The notes: generated by a model from the letters alone, not told the origin. Positions 16,249 through 26,029 are shown, numbered from the stretch's first letter. The stretch: DNA of 64,000 bases from Siminovitchia fordii DSM 16014 = CIP 108821 (GCF_000374565.1 NZ_KB894685.1:62001-126000), one strand, 5' to 3'. A program made the numbers and translations.

Positions 16249-17993
16249 GTCGCTTTCCTCCCTACATTTATATCTGGTATTTCAAAGTACACCTCACTGC
16301 CTCCCGAAGGCAGATTTCGAATGTGTAAATGTGATTGTTCACCCAGCATACCTATTAATCGCTGATTAACATTATAAAGCCCTGTTCCTCCGCCCCTCTC
16401 ACTTTCTAATGGCAAGCGCCCTGCAAGAGAAAGGGTCTTCTTTGAGAATCCATGTCCGTTATCTCGGACGGCAATATAAATTGTACCTGCTTTACGCTTG
16501 ATGTCGATATCAATTTTTCCGCCTTCCATTACGTTCTCCAGCCCATGCTGGACACTGTTTTCCACTAACGGTTGAAGCGTCGACGGCGGAATCAGTGCAT
16601 CTTTGCATTCAGGATTTGGTGAGAAACATATAGTCAGCCTTCCAAAAAAACGGGCTTGGATAATTTCGATATATGACTGTAAATGTTCACACTCTTTTTC
16701 CAGTTCTACCAAAGATGTCGAAGCCAGGCGAAGGTTAAATCTCATAAAACTCCCCAATTGTACAGTAATGCGTCTGGCCTTTTCAGGATCGGTTCTGAAA
16801 AGAGTAGCGATAAGATGAAGTGTATTGAACAGGAAGTGCGGATTGATCTGGGCCTCCAAGTTTCTCAGCTCTGCATCCCGGATAAGAGTTTGCAATTTCT
16901 CCGATTGAACAACTGCCAATTGGTTTGTTAAAAGCTTACCCAACCCTTGAGCTAATACAATTTCAACCGAACGAATATGCTGTGATTTCCGGAAATACAA
17001 TTTAATCAGCTTGCTCGTTTTATTCGCTTCCAGTATTGGAACAATAATGGCTGCCTGTAAAGGACACTTTTCATGTTTACAGTATATCTGATCCTGCGAA
17101 TAGGCCACTTTCAAGGACCCTGTTTGTATAACTTCATGTGAAAGCCTTGTCTGCAAAGGATCACCCTGCTTATGATGATCTGCACCCAAACCAACATATG
17201 CCAGGACCTGTTCCCGGTTTGACACGGAAACAGCCGCGACTTTCAATCGTTTAAAAAGCAATTCGGCAATCCCCTGTGCCATTTCAAATTGTGATTCCTT
17301 TTTCAGGTGGGGTAAGGCATCCTCTGCTATCATCAGAGCCCTTCTTGTTTCCAAAGCCGCTTCCCGTTCCTGCTCTTTGATCGCCGCAGCAATCATGGCA
17401 GTAAAGATAGCAATCGCAATACTGTTTGAAAAAACAAGGGGCAGACTGATTTGATCAACTGCTTCTTTTATAAAATCATCATGTGGATTGAAGATCAGCA
17501 GCAGTCCCATTTGAAGAATGGGCGGAAATATACCGATAAATAAGGCCTTTAACGGTGAAATGACCCTGTCATTAGAAAAGAAGCGCGCTGTCATGCCAAC
17601 GAGTAGCCCTGTAAGGATATTTACAATACATCCTGCCATATTTCCCAGGCCACCTAGGTAAAATAGATGGAGTCCTGCAATCAGGCCCGCTCCCACTCCA
17701 ACAACAGGACCGCCCAGTAAGCCTGCTATGACAATGGCCACAAGACTGGAGCTGACGATCAACTGATTTTCTTGAACAGAGGAAAGGATAAATTGGGAAA
17801 CGATGCTCCCGTTTTCTATCACAATACCTGATATTGTCCCTGCAATTCCAAACAGCCCATATATCATTGCATGCAATATAACTGTCCTAGTATCTATTTC
17901 ACGATCAAGCAGACTTCTAAAACTTGGAATTCTTGTCATTAAAAAAGCGATAATCAATAACAGTCCAAGTCTCTGGACCAAAATGTACGTCAT
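16245..17993 (-). CDS. LytS-type sensor histidine kinase
   Basis: A 582-residue membrane sensor. The N-terminal 5TM-5TMR_LYT module has about six hydrophobic segments up to residue 205 (motif NILTGLLVGM in the 120-140 region). A GAF-like region covers about 230-365. A LytS/YehU-type kinase core follows, with the phospho-histidine in LEAQINPHFLFNTLHLI, then ENSVQHGLEN (N box) and DNGHGFS (G box). The start is taken at ATG 17993, whose ATGA overlaps the symporter stop; a GTG three codons earlier is also possible. It is encoded in one run with the upstream symporter, so it may sense the same solute. Confidence 0.9.
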   Translation of the reverse strand: MTYILVQRLGLLLIIAFLMTRIPSFRSLLDREIDTRTVILHAMIYGLFGIAGTISGIVIENGSIVSQFILSSVQENQLIVSSSLVAIVIAGLLGGPVVGVGAGLIAGLHLFYLGGLGNMAGCIVNILTGLLVGMTARFFSNDRVISPLKALFIGIFPPILQMGLLLIFNPHDDFIKEAVDQISLPLVFSNSIAIAIFTAMIAAAIKEQEREAALETRRALMIAEDALPHLKKESQFEMAQGIAELLFKRLKVAAVSVSNREQVLAYVGLGADHHKQGDPLQTRLSHEVIQTGSLKVAYSQDQIYCKHEKCPLQAAIIVPILEANKTSKLIKLYFRKSQHIRSVEIVLAQGLGKLLTNQLAVVQSEKLQTLIRDAELRNLEAQINPHFLFNTLHLIATLFRTDPEKARRITVQLGSFMRFNLRLASTSLVELEKECEHLQSYIEIIQARFFGRLTICFSPNPECKDALIPPSTLQPLVENSVQHGLENVMEGGKIDIDIKRKAGTIYIAVRDNGHGFSKKTLSLAGRLPLESERGGGTGLYNVNQRLIGMLGEQSHLHIRNLPSGGSEVYFEIPDINVGRKAT

Positions 17994-19540
17994 GAATTCC
18001 ACCAGCCGCGCCCCCTTGTATCAATTCCCGTTTGGGCTTTGACAAGCGAACGAATGAAATTTTTTTCATCAGAAGCCTTGCATGAAAACCACGTTCCAAG
18101 AATTGCCCCGATAAATCCGATCGGGATAGCTATAATGCCAGGATTGTAAAGGGGTATCACAGCCTCCCTTGCAATCCAGCCATTATCAATGTTCATGATA
18201 TGGGGACCAAAAAGAACAAGTATGACAGATGACAAAAATCCGCTGAGCATCCCCATCATAACGCCCCCTTGATTAAAACGCTTCCAATATAGTGTCAAAA
18301 GGATGACCGGAAGGTTTGTGGATGCGGCAATGACAAAGGTTAATGAAACAAGGAAAGTGACGTTGATATTTTCTAATCCCAATGAAAAAATAGTCGCGAT
18401 CAACCCGATTCCAACAGCTGTCCATTTTGCCACACGAAGCTGTTCCTTATCAGTCGCATTACCTTTTTTATAAATATGATGGTATACATCGTGTGAAAGA
18501 GAAATTGTCGCGGATATGACTAATCCTGTTACGACAGCAACAATTGTGGTAAAAGCTAGTGCAGATATGAAAGCAAGAAGGAAATCCCCGCCCAATTCCT
18601 TTGCTAAAAGCGGTGCAGCCAAATTACCGGTAGGATCGGCAACCGCTAACCGCTCCATTCCCACTAAGGCAATCGTACCCAGGCCCAACACAAGGGTCAT
18701 CACATAGAATAAACCGATGATCCATGTTGCTGTAATTACCGAACGACGCACTTCCAACGTGTTTTTTACTGTGTAAAACCGGATTAAAATATGAGGCAAA
18801 CCTGCTGTACCCAAAAGCAGGGCCAGCTTTAAAGAAAACATTTCCCAAAAATCATTAAACAGATTACCAGGATAGTAAAATCGCTTTCCAAGAGGAGTGC
18901 CTTGTTTTACATTTTCGATTAAATCTATTACCTTCCAATCAAAATGGGCCAGGACCATGAGTGAAACGAGGAAAGTACCCGACATAAGCAATACGGTTTT
19001 CACAATCTGTACCCACGAAGTCGCAACCATTCCCCCCAGAACAACATATACTGTCATCAAACTCCCAATCACCAACACGGAAATAGAATAATCGATCCCC
19101 AAAAGCAGCCTGATTAAAAGCCCGGAAGCAACCAATTGCGGAATCATATAGAAAATAGATATAAAAAAAGTGCCACATGCCATTAGCAACCTGATCCTTT
19201 GGCTTGGGAAGCGGGCGCAAATGACATCTCCCAAAGAATATTTCCCCAGATTCTTAACAGGTTCAGCTATCAAAAACAATACGATCAAATAGGAAACCAA
19301 AAAGCCGATTGAATATAAAAAACCATCATAGCCGTGTAGTGAGATAGCCCCTGTAATCCCAAGGAAAGATGCGGCACTGATATAATCACCTGCAATGGCA
19401 AGGCCGTTTTGAAAACCGGTCAGATGACCTGATGCAGTATAAAATTGAGAAGTGGAGCGATCACGTTTCGCAGCCCAGTGTGTAATAATCAAAGTACAAA
19501 TGATAATACAAAGAAAAAAAAAGAAATATGTATAATTCAT
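17990..19540 (-). CDS. Second sodium:solute symporter, acetate-type
   Basis: A 516-residue paralogue of the symporter at 13488-15020, with the same helix plan and motifs (HLTGFQNGLAIAGDYISAAS near the N terminus, GTAGLPHILIRFYTVKN near 260). It overlaps both the DUF485 gene before it and the LytS-like gene after it by four bases each, so carrier and sensor are translationally coupled. Substrate is inferred as acetate, pyruvate or another short carboxylate. The two paralogues differ enough that they probably differ in affinity or substrate. Confidence 0.87.
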   Translation of the reverse strand: MNYTYFFFFLCIIICTLIITHWAAKRDRSTSQFYTASGHLTGFQNGLAIAGDYISAASFLGITGAISLHGYDGFLYSIGFLVSYLIVLFLIAEPVKNLGKYSLGDVICARFPSQRIRLLMACGTFFISIFYMIPQLVASGLLIRLLLGIDYSISVLVIGSLMTVYVVLGGMVATSWVQIVKTVLLMSGTFLVSLMVLAHFDWKVIDLIENVKQGTPLGKRFYYPGNLFNDFWEMFSLKLALLLGTAGLPHILIRFYTVKNTLEVRRSVITATWIIGLFYVMTLVLGLGTIALVGMERLAVADPTGNLAAPLLAKELGGDFLLAFISALAFTTIVAVVTGLVISATISLSHDVYHHIYKKGNATDKEQLRVAKWTAVGIGLIATIFSLGLENINVTFLVSLTFVIAASTNLPVILLTLYWKRFNQGGVMMGMLSGFLSSVILVLFGPHIMNIDNGWIAREAVIPLYNPGIIAIPIGFIGAILGTWFSCKASDEKNFIRSLVKAQTGIDTRGRGWWNS

Positions 19541-19818
19541 ATATTTTTCCCCTGCTTCAAATCTTCAATTAATTGATCGTACTTTTTTGCCTTGCACCAA
19601 TACACCCATCCCAGTATCCATGTAACAATCAACTGAAAAAATGCAAAGAGCCACCACCATGGAATGAACGATGACGGGTTTTCTTTATATATCCACTCCG
19701 GAAAAAACCAAATTAGAATAGGCAGGGCAAAATAAAAAAGAACAAAGAAAAAAGTCATGGGCAAAATAAGCTTTTTTTTACGCTTTAACAGCTGCTGAAA
19801 AATGACAGCCTCTCTCAC
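19537..19818 (-). CDS. DUF485 membrane protein (second copy)
   Basis: A 93-residue protein with two hydrophobic segments (LILPMTFFFVLFYFALPIL and WWLFAFFQLIVTWILGWVY) and a C-terminal KAKKYDQLIEDLKQ. It is first gene of the four-gene unit DUF485-symporter-LytS-LytT. GTG start with AGGTG upstream. It matches the DUF485 protein at 15023 in plan but is clearly diverged. Confidence 0.83.
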   Translation of the reverse strand: MREAVIFQQLLKRKKKLILPMTFFFVLFYFALPILIWFFPEWIYKENPSSFIPWWWLFAFFQLIVTWILGWVYWCKAKKYDQLIEDLKQGKNI

Positions 19819-19919
19819 GTTTATAGCACCTGCCTTCCAAATGGAGATCTATTTTTATCTCATTCTATCAAAGTTTCTCATAATAATGAATTATAAAATT
19901 TTATAGGCGGTCTAATAAA

Positions 19920-19946
19920 ACAAGCTCCCTGCATTGCAGGGAGCCA
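19920..19946 (-). terminator. Terminator of the DUF3918-like gene
   Basis: A 10-bp GC-rich stem, GCTCCCTGCA / TGCAGGGAGC, is followed on the minus strand by TTGTTTTATT, 9 bases after the stop codon. Confidence 0.88.
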
Positions 19947-19954
19947 TATTAACC

Positions 19955-20203
19955 TCAGCTTGGGTTAATGGAACGTTTGCCTTGTTTTTTTCCTTTCATT
20001 GCCAAATCGCTTGGAGCAAGTTCTTTTGATATTTCCATTAATGGGTTATTGGCTGCGCTTCCGGCATTTTGAAGCATGCCCTTCGCATTATTCAACATGT
20101 TCTTAACAGGCTCCATATATTTTCCGTTCCGATATTTACTTAAGCCATAAGCTGCAGCACTGATACCGGCAGCTGCTAGCATCGTTGGCCAAAATTTTCT
20201 CAA
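19955..20203 (-). CDS. Small DUF3918/YrzQ-like protein
   Basis: An 82-residue protein with an N-terminal hydrophobic helix (PTMLAAAGISAAAYGLS), then a polar, asparagine- and lysine-rich tail. The start resembles YrzQ/DUF3918 proteins of Bacillus, which are small and of unknown function, but this one is longer. It has a good ribosome binding site (AGGAGGCTG) and its own terminator. Confidence 0.6.
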   Translation of the reverse strand: MRKFWPTMLAAAGISAAAYGLSKYRNGKYMEPVKNMLNNAKGMLQNAGSAANNPLMEISKELAPSDLAMKGKKQGKRSINPS

Positions 20204-20346
20204 TTTAACAGCCTCCTGTTCATCCCAATTATAATTTTAGTCCAAAGCCTGCTTTGAACTGTTCTTATTGTCGGTCCCACTTTAGCTTCTTATTCTGGAA
20301 AATTGAACAAAAGGGACTGAACAAACATGTTTAACCAAGAATTGAT

Positions 20347-21909
20347 TTACGTTGATGTTGAGTAGTCTATCCTATCGGGATCTATTCTTTTTAATGGCTG
20401 ATCAGCCGGCCCTTCAATCACCTTTCCATCATAGCCAAACCTTGAGCCATGGCAAGGGCAGTCCCATGTTTTGTCACCGCTGTTCCAGTTGACCTCACAG
20501 CCCATATGGGTGCAAGTTGTATCCACCACAAACAGCTCACCATTATGATCTTTATAAGCTCCTGCCCTTTTTCCTTTTATTGTAATGACCGCTCCTTCAT
20601 CCTGCCGGATATCTTTTATTTCCTTATCAGGACGTTCGAACTTTCCGCCGATTAACTGCGCAGCCACATTCATATTTTCTTTTACAAGTGTTTTAAAGCT
20701 TGGATCTAGAGGAAATCTTGATGGCGCATAAAGTTTTTCATATGGATTATCCCTGCCCGTTATTAAATCACTGATCAGCATGCCTGACAAGGTTCCGTGC
20801 GCCATCCCCCATTTTCTGAAACCAGTTGCAATAAAGACATTTGAATGGTTTTCAGAAATTCGTCCAATATAAGGCACCTTATCAGGTGTGACTAGGTCTT
20901 GGGCTGACCATCTATATAATACCTTCTTTGCCCCAAATAACTTGGCGGCATCTTTTTCCAATGCTTCATAATGATCTATTTCAGGTACCCCTTGACCAGT
21001 CTTATGACTTTCCCCAATGACCAGGAGCATATCTTCCCCGTTGATTTTTACACTTCTGAATGAGCGAGTAGGCTTATTAGAAGAAATATACATTCCGTTT
21101 GGAAAGCTTTGCTCCGGTTTTACAGCCACTACATAGGACCTTTTAGGATAAAGGCGCGCAAAATATCCCTTTCCATCATGAAACGGAAAATGAGATGCTG
21201 AAACAACGAACTTTGCTTTTACTTTTATGCCGTTTCTCATATGAACGACCGCCGGGTCCCCATGCTCCATGTTGATTGCAGTCATCCCTTCAAAAATCTG
21301 GACACCCTGCCTGGTCATTTCTTTCACCATATGGGCCAAATATTTTAGTGGATGAAACTGCGCCTGATTTTTCATCTCTACCGCGCCGATCACTGGGATT
21401 GGCAATGGGATTTCATCAACGAATCCCCCATTCACCCCTATTTTTTCATAGGCTTTCGCTTCTTTTTCAAGACTCTGCCTGTCACTTTCTTCAGTAGAGA
21501 ATACATACGCGCTCTCCTTTTGATAGTCACAGTCAATACCATGCTGATTGATATAATTTTCAATAAAATCAGCCGCATCCTTATTTGCTGAATAATATAG
21601 CTTTACACTATCCACCCCGAAGTTGCCGATCAACTCATCATATATAAGACCGTGCTGTGCTGTCACTTTCGCTGTCGTGTGCCCTGTTGTTCCGTTAAAT
21701 AAACGAGTTGACTCCAGGAGCGTTACCTGGAAACCTTCTTTTGCAAGCAAAAATGCTGTTGTGATACCGGATATCCCCCCACCGACAACAGCCACTTCTG
21801 TTTCGATATCTTTTTCAAGTGGGGGATAAGCAGCTATGTCTACTGAATCTAACCAATATGATTTTGGATCATCAGGCAAAGTATTTTTGTTTGCATTCTC
21901 GCTGGTCAT
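20347..21909 (-). CDS. FAD-dependent oxidoreductase with C-terminal Rieske domain (YhfW-like)
   Basis: A 520-residue fusion. The N-terminal DAO-type FAD domain has VAVVGGGISGITTAFLLA near residue 35 and YIGRISENHSNVFIATGF near 370. The C-terminal Rieske [2Fe-2S] domain has both halves of the cluster motif, CTHMGC near 470 and CPCHGSRF near 488. It resembles B. subtilis YhfW, whose substrate is unknown; the domain pair implies electron transfer from an amine or acid substrate through FAD to the cluster. ATG 21909 is chosen because AGGAGGG lies just upstream, not the earlier ATG at 21993. Confidence 0.87.
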   Translation of the reverse strand: MTSENANKNTLPDDPKSYWLDSVDIAAYPPLEKDIETEVAVVGGGISGITTAFLLAKEGFQVTLLESTRLFNGTTGHTTAKVTAQHGLIYDELIGNFGVDSVKLYYSANKDAADFIENYINQHGIDCDYQKESAYVFSTEESDRQSLEKEAKAYEKIGVNGGFVDEIPLPIPVIGAVEMKNQAQFHPLKYLAHMVKEMTRQGVQIFEGMTAINMEHGDPAVVHMRNGIKVKAKFVVSASHFPFHDGKGYFARLYPKRSYVVAVKPEQSFPNGMYISSNKPTRSFRSVKINGEDMLLVIGESHKTGQGVPEIDHYEALEKDAAKLFGAKKVLYRWSAQDLVTPDKVPYIGRISENHSNVFIATGFRKWGMAHGTLSGMLISDLITGRDNPYEKLYAPSRFPLDPSFKTLVKENMNVAAQLIGGKFERPDKEIKDIRQDEGAVITIKGKRAGAYKDHNGELFVVDTTCTHMGCEVNWNSGDKTWDCPCHGSRFGYDGKVIEGPADQPLKRIDPDRIDYSTST

Positions 21910-22016
21910 GGATTTCCCTCCTAATATATCTTCCATATTCAGTTTCCCCATTTTGACTGAAAAATGTGCGGGAAATCCATAATATTCATTCAAGCATGAT
22001 CTCTTTTCAAATTAAA

Positions 22017-22048
22017 AAGGCCGCTCCGTGGAAGACCGCGGAACGGCT
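22017..22048 (-). terminator. Terminator of the YdjO-like gene
   Basis: On the minus strand GCCGTTCCGCGG / CCACGGAGCGGC forms a stem followed by a T run (CCTTTTTAATTT), just after the stop codon. Confidence 0.88.
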
Positions 22049-22059
22049 GCAATGTAATA

Positions 22060-22242
22060 TTACGAAATGACTGGCAAAACTCTAGTTTCCTGTGCCATTT
22101 CCGATTTACAAATCGGGCAAGTCGTTTTAGTTTCTGTAGAAAAGGCATCCCTCATCCAACAAGAACATTGTTCATTCGTACATGACCAAACGATTGTTTC
22201 CTCTTCAGGAACAGGCTCCTGAGGCCCTCTTCTATAAGCCAT
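22060..22242 (-). CDS. Cold-inducible YdjO-type zinc-ribbon protein
   Basis: A 60-residue protein with two cysteine pairs, SCTNEQCSCW near residue 20 and CPICKSEM near 42, that form a probable zinc ribbon. It resembles B. subtilis YdjO, reported as cold-inducible with no known biochemical role. AAAGGGGATC precedes the ATG. Confidence 0.8.
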   Translation of the reverse strand: MAYRRGPQEPVPEEETIVWSCTNEQCSCWMRDAFSTETKTTCPICKSEMAQETRVLPVIS

Positions 22243-22375
22243 GAATTAAGATCCCCTTTCTCGTTATCCCTTCTATTATACCCCATTTATGGAATAAAAA
22301 AAATGAATGGTGCAATACAGTGTTCGAGAAGACTCGACAATGTCCAATATTCGGAATTGCGGGTTCAGCTATTAT

Positions 22376-22410
22376 AAAAAAAACGAACCCGCACTGGGTT
22401 CGTTTTGGAT
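22376..22410 (-). terminator. Terminator of the PepSY/two-component operon
   Basis: On the minus strand AAAACGAACCC / GGGTTCGTTTT encloses a short loop and is followed by more T residues, 14 bases after the PepSY gene. Confidence 0.9.
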
Positions 22411-22423
22411 TTGCCCTATAATT

Positions 22424-22963
22424 TTAGTCATCATCGTTTTCTTTTTCGATGATCTTTCCACTATTGGCATCTATTTTCATTTCAACTTCATTTTGGCCTA
22501 TTTTCATTTCAATGTCGTAGTAGCCATCTTCGTCATACTCTGCCTCTACCACTTTCCCAGGCGTATCCTTGATGGCAGTTGAAATAGCATCATCAATTGT
22601 AAGTGTTACATTTTTACTTTTGTTCAAGCGATCATATTCATCATCATTGTCGTCGTCATGTCTGTCAATCTTTATAATTTTTCCGGATACAGCATTAAGG
22701 TCCAAATCGATGTCTTCTCCATTTTCTTGAAGCAGTTCAATATCATAAATGAAGTGCCCGTCATCTTTCTCAAGCTCGATGCTTTTCAGTTTCCCGCCGA
22801 TTTCATTGATAGCTATTTCCTCGGCGTCTTTTGTTGAAATAATATTAGCTGTTTTTCCTGCACTATTAATGTCAGCAGATTTGGAAGCCGCGCCAGCACC
22901 CATGGCACCACCCAATACGAACAGTCCCGCAATACTCCCAATCAACAATTTTCGTTTCATCAT
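22424..22963 (-). CDS. Secreted PepSY-domain protein
   Basis: A 179-residue exported protein. Residues 1-26 form a signal peptide (KRKLLIGSIAGLFVLGGAMG). Two PepSY repeats follow, at about 44-100 (ending VSGKIIKIDRHDDD) and 117-175 (ending NSGKIIEKENDDD). PepSY domains bind or inhibit peptidases, or sense at the cell surface. The protein is very rich in Asp and Glu and could bind cations. It is last in the run response regulator, kinase, PepSY, PepSY, the same set as ykoG-ykoH-ykoI/J in B. subtilis. Confidence 0.85.
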   Translation of the reverse strand: MMKRKLLIGSIAGLFVLGGAMGAGAASKSADINSAGKTANIISTKDAEEIAINEIGGKLKSIELEKDDGHFIYDIELLQENGEDIDLDLNAVSGKIIKIDRHDDDNDDEYDRLNKSKNVTLTIDDAISTAIKDTPGKVVEAEYDEDGYYDIEMKIGQNEVEMKIDANSGKIIEKENDDD

Positions 22964-23066
22964 TATATGAGTCCTCCTTTATTGGTCTTAATATCATGTT
23001 AGCCTTTGAATATGAGGACATTCTTATAAGAAAATGAGAATTCGATGAGAATAAAATAAACATACA

Positions 23067-23762
23067 CTAATCATCCCAAGTAATAGACAATATCTCACCA
23101 GTAATTGAATTGATTTGAATTGTAGCTTCCCTTTCTTTATCCTGTTCCACTTCCACAAGATAATAGTACAATCCATCAGATTCCTCTATATCTACATCTT
23201 CCACTACTCCCTTCACCTGGTTCAAAGCTATTTTTACCGCTTCCTTCTTTGTAATTCCATGTACAGTTTCTTCTTTCGTGTCGGTTTTCTTTGAAGACTC
23301 CACAATTTTACCGGATACGGGATTTAACTTTATTGTTGTTTCAACAGTGCCATTCCTGACAATGACAAAGTAAAAGAGCTGTCCGTTTTCTGATCTTTTC
23401 TCCAATTGTTCAATTTTACCCGGATAATCTTTTTTAATAAGCTGTTTCACTTCAGGAACAGTCAGTTGCTGTTCACTTTTATCGCTTTCCTTTTTCTCTA
23501 TTCCGAGTATTTCTCCACTTTTTTGATCGATAGTGATTTCATATAGTCCGATTTCTGATTGCAAACTAATATAAAAGTGATCATTAGTTTTTTTTATCGC
23601 GGCGATTTCTCCTCCATACAAATCCCTGACCAATTTGCTCGCATCAGCCTCTGACAAAGGCCGAGCTGAAACCATCGAAATGGATAATTGCCATATGAGG
23701 GCGATAATCATGCCTGAGGTTAAAACAATTAGTAATATCCGTTTTTGGAAAATCTTTTTCAT
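23067..23762 (-). CDS. Membrane-anchored PepSY-domain protein
   Basis: A 231-residue protein with an N-terminal signal anchor (ILLIVLTSGMIIALIWQLS) and three PepSY-like repeats ending near SGEILGIEKK (91), SGKIVESSKK (156) and TGEILSITWDD (230). It resembles the YkoI/YkoJ proteins of the ykoGHIJ cluster. It is encoded 43 bases after the kinase gene, on the same strand. A role in envelope sensing with that kinase is inferred from the linkage. Confidence 0.83.
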   Translation of the reverse strand: MKKIFQKRILLIVLTSGMIIALIWQLSISMVSARPLSEADASKLVRDLYGGEIAAIKKTNDHFYISLQSEIGLYEITIDQKSGEILGIEKKESDKSEQQLTVPEVKQLIKKDYPGKIEQLEKRSENGQLFYFVIVRNGTVETTIKLNPVSGKIVESSKKTDTKEETVHGITKKEAVKIALNQVKGVVEDVDIEESDGLYYYLVEVEQDKEREATIQINSITGEILSITWDD

Positions 23763-23805
23763 TGGATTCGCTCCGTAGGGTTTTTATAAACATTATACTG
23801 ATGGA

Positions 23806-25170
23806 TTATGAGAATTCAGTGAGAGATGTTTCAATCTTTATCTGTGCTGTTGTCCCTGAACCTTCTATGCTGTCAATATTAATTTCTGCATCAATGATAT
23901 GAGCCAGTTCCTTGGCAAGCGAAAGCCCCAAACCAAAGCCTCCGGACTTCCTTGACCGCGATTCATCCACCCGATAAAAACGATCAAATATTTTAGTCAG
24001 CTCTTCCTTAGGAATCCCTATACCTTTATCCACCACTTCAATGAGGGCTTTTTTGTCCTCGACCCTGATATTTACACTGATAGGTGCATCGCTGTATTTT
24101 TGCGCATTATCCATCAATATATAAAATATTTGCTTTAGTTTTTGCGGGTCTGTTTTAACTTTCACATGTTCCTCCGCATTCAGGCTTATCTCACGCCCGA
24201 AGGCAGTCCCGAAAGACCTGATTGATTCTTCTATGAAGCTGTTTAGCTGAATCTCCTTCATATCAGCCTGCCATTGTTCATCATGCCTTGCCAACAGTAA
24301 AAGCTGTTCTATCAATTCCTTCATTCTTTGGGACTCCAAATGAATTGCTCCTACGGATTCATCGAATAGCTCAGGAGCCTCTTTGCCTCTTCGTTTCAAC
24401 AGGTCAGCATATGCTTCAATGACTGTCAGTGGTGTCTTTAGTTCATGAGATGCATTTGATACAAATTGCTCTTGTTTTTCATAATTCATTTCAAGCTGGC
24501 TAATCATCTTATTAAATGTTTGTCCGAGTTGATGCAGTTCATCTTTGGATTGTTTTGGCAGCTCAATCCGTTTATAATGCCCGCTTTCTTGAATCTCTTT
24601 CATTGTCTTAATCAGTGAGGTGATGGGTGATACAATGAAATTGCTCAACAGACGTGCCGATAAAAGAACCGGGATGGATGCAATGATGGTTATCGCGATC
24701 AAAACAAACCTTAATATGGTCAAATTATCGGCTGTTGAGACCAAGCTTTGAGTCAATTGCAATTCCGCAACCTCTCCGTCACCCCCAATAGTGGGGATTG
24801 AAACAAAAGCATAAGGAGTGTCATCATATTCAATAATTTTTCTTAATTCCCTATTTCCAAATGTGACCGGGATGTCTCTCAGCTTACTTTGTCCTGTAGG
24901 AGTAACAGCTGACCTTCGGGTTCCATCCGATTTAACTATCTGGAGCATTCCATTTACAGGCATATGAGCTCTGAGTAAATCATCCATCGGGATATTTGCA
25001 TCTGCTTGATTCATTCCCTTGACAGTTTGCTTCGCTTCTCCCGTCACCCTCTCTAGTTCACTTTCAAACATCATACGGCTAAAGGTAAAATAAATGGCCG
25101 CATTGATGATAAGCAACAGAGCAATGAACATAACTGCAGAGTACAGATTAATTTTAGTCTGAAGTTTCAT
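23806..25170 (-). CDS. ykoH: HAMP-domain sensor histidine kinase (YkoH-like)
   Basis: A 454-residue kinase. Two transmembrane segments (about 10-32 and 150-172) flank an extracellular sensor domain. HAMP follows to about 225. The dimerisation domain has the phospho-histidine in NASHELKTPLTVIEAYA near 240, then DNAQKYS (N box), VDKGIGIPKEE (G1) and GFGLGLSLAK (G2). It overlaps the response regulator gene by four bases. The linked PepSY genes support the YkoH assignment. Confidence 0.88.
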   Translation of the reverse strand: MKLQTKINLYSAVMFIALLLIINAAIYFTFSRMMFESELERVTGEAKQTVKGMNQADANIPMDDLLRAHMPVNGMLQIVKSDGTRRSAVTPTGQSKLRDIPVTFGNRELRKIIEYDDTPYAFVSIPTIGGDGEVAELQLTQSLVSTADNLTILRFVLIAITIIASIPVLLSARLLSNFIVSPITSLIKTMKEIQESGHYKRIELPKQSKDELHQLGQTFNKMISQLEMNYEKQEQFVSNASHELKTPLTVIEAYADLLKRRGKEAPELFDESVGAIHLESQRMKELIEQLLLLARHDEQWQADMKEIQLNSFIEESIRSFGTAFGREISLNAEEHVKVKTDPQKLKQIFYILMDNAQKYSDAPISVNIRVEDKKALIEVVDKGIGIPKEELTKIFDRFYRVDESRSRKSGGFGLGLSLAKELAHIIDAEINIDSIEGSGTTAQIKIETSLTEFS

Positions 25171-25865
25171 TGGCTTTCCTTGATGACATAACCAACCCCA
25201 CGCACAGTATGGATAAGCTGGTCAGCATATTTTTTATCCATCTTGTTTCTTAAATACCGTATGTATACATCTACGATATTTGTATCTCCATAATAATCAT
25301 ACCCCCATACTCCGCTAAGAAGCTGTTCCCTATTTAACACTTGGCGGGCGTGTTTCATCAAAAAAGCGAGCAGATCAAATTCCCGTTGGGTTAATACAAT
25401 GTCATCCTCACCTCTTTTTACTTCTCTTGATAACACATTTAACTTTAAATCTCCCACTCTAATCCAGCCATCATCAACCGTATCATTGGGCGGATTCTGG
25501 CTTAATCTTAGGGCTGCCCGAACCCTTGCCAATAGTTCTTCCATTTGAAATGGTTTAGTAATATAGTCATTTGCACCAAGATCCAGTCCGGAGACCTTGT
25601 CTTCAACTGAATCTTTGGCTGTCAATAAAATAACCGGCGTATGGTTATTTTCTGATCTGATTCTCCTCAAAACCTCAATCCCGCTCATTTTTGGCAGCAT
25701 GACATCCAACAGGACAAGATCCCAAGTCTGCTCGCGGAACCTTTTCAGACCATCCGAGCCAGTAAATGCTTTATCTGTGTGATAACCCTCAAACGACAAT
25801 TCAATTTCAAGCACACGGGCAATTTTTTCTTCATCTTCCACAATTAAAATCGCAGGCTTTTTCAT
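25167..25865 (-). CDS. ykoG: OmpR-family response regulator (YkoG-like)
   Basis: A 232-residue OmpR/PhoB-type regulator. The receiver has EDEEK (10-14), the phospho-acceptor Asp54 (VLLDVMLPKMSG) and Lys at NDYITKPFQ. The winged-helix DNA-binding domain starts near 135, with VLTQREFDLLAFLMKH and the recognition region TNIVDVYIRYLRNKMDKK. It is first gene of the four-gene unit with a kinase and two PepSY proteins. Confidence 0.88.
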   Translation of the reverse strand: MKKPAILIVEDEEKIARVLEIELSFEGYHTDKAFTGSDGLKRFREQTWDLVLLDVMLPKMSGIEVLRRIRSENNHTPVILLTAKDSVEDKVSGLDLGANDYITKPFQMEELLARVRAALRLSQNPPNDTVDDGWIRVGDLKLNVLSREVKRGEDDIVLTQREFDLLAFLMKHARQVLNREQLLSGVWGYDYYGDTNIVDVYIRYLRNKMDKKYADQLIHTVRGVGYVIKESQ

Positions 25866-26029
25866 TCATCGACCCTCATTTTTAAAAAATATATACATTC
25901 ATTATATGTGGCACGGTCCAAAATACAAAGAATTAGTGAATGGGTAAAAAGAAGTTGACGCGTCCATTCCCCTCTAATGGAGAAAAGTGTTATAATAAAC
26001 AGGAATTTCTTTTGGAGGTTATGATAAAT

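Noticed and set aside
22307-22423. Small plus-strand gene overlapping the PepSY terminator
   Set aside because: It reads through a terminator and then antisense to the PepSY gene, with no ribosome binding site.
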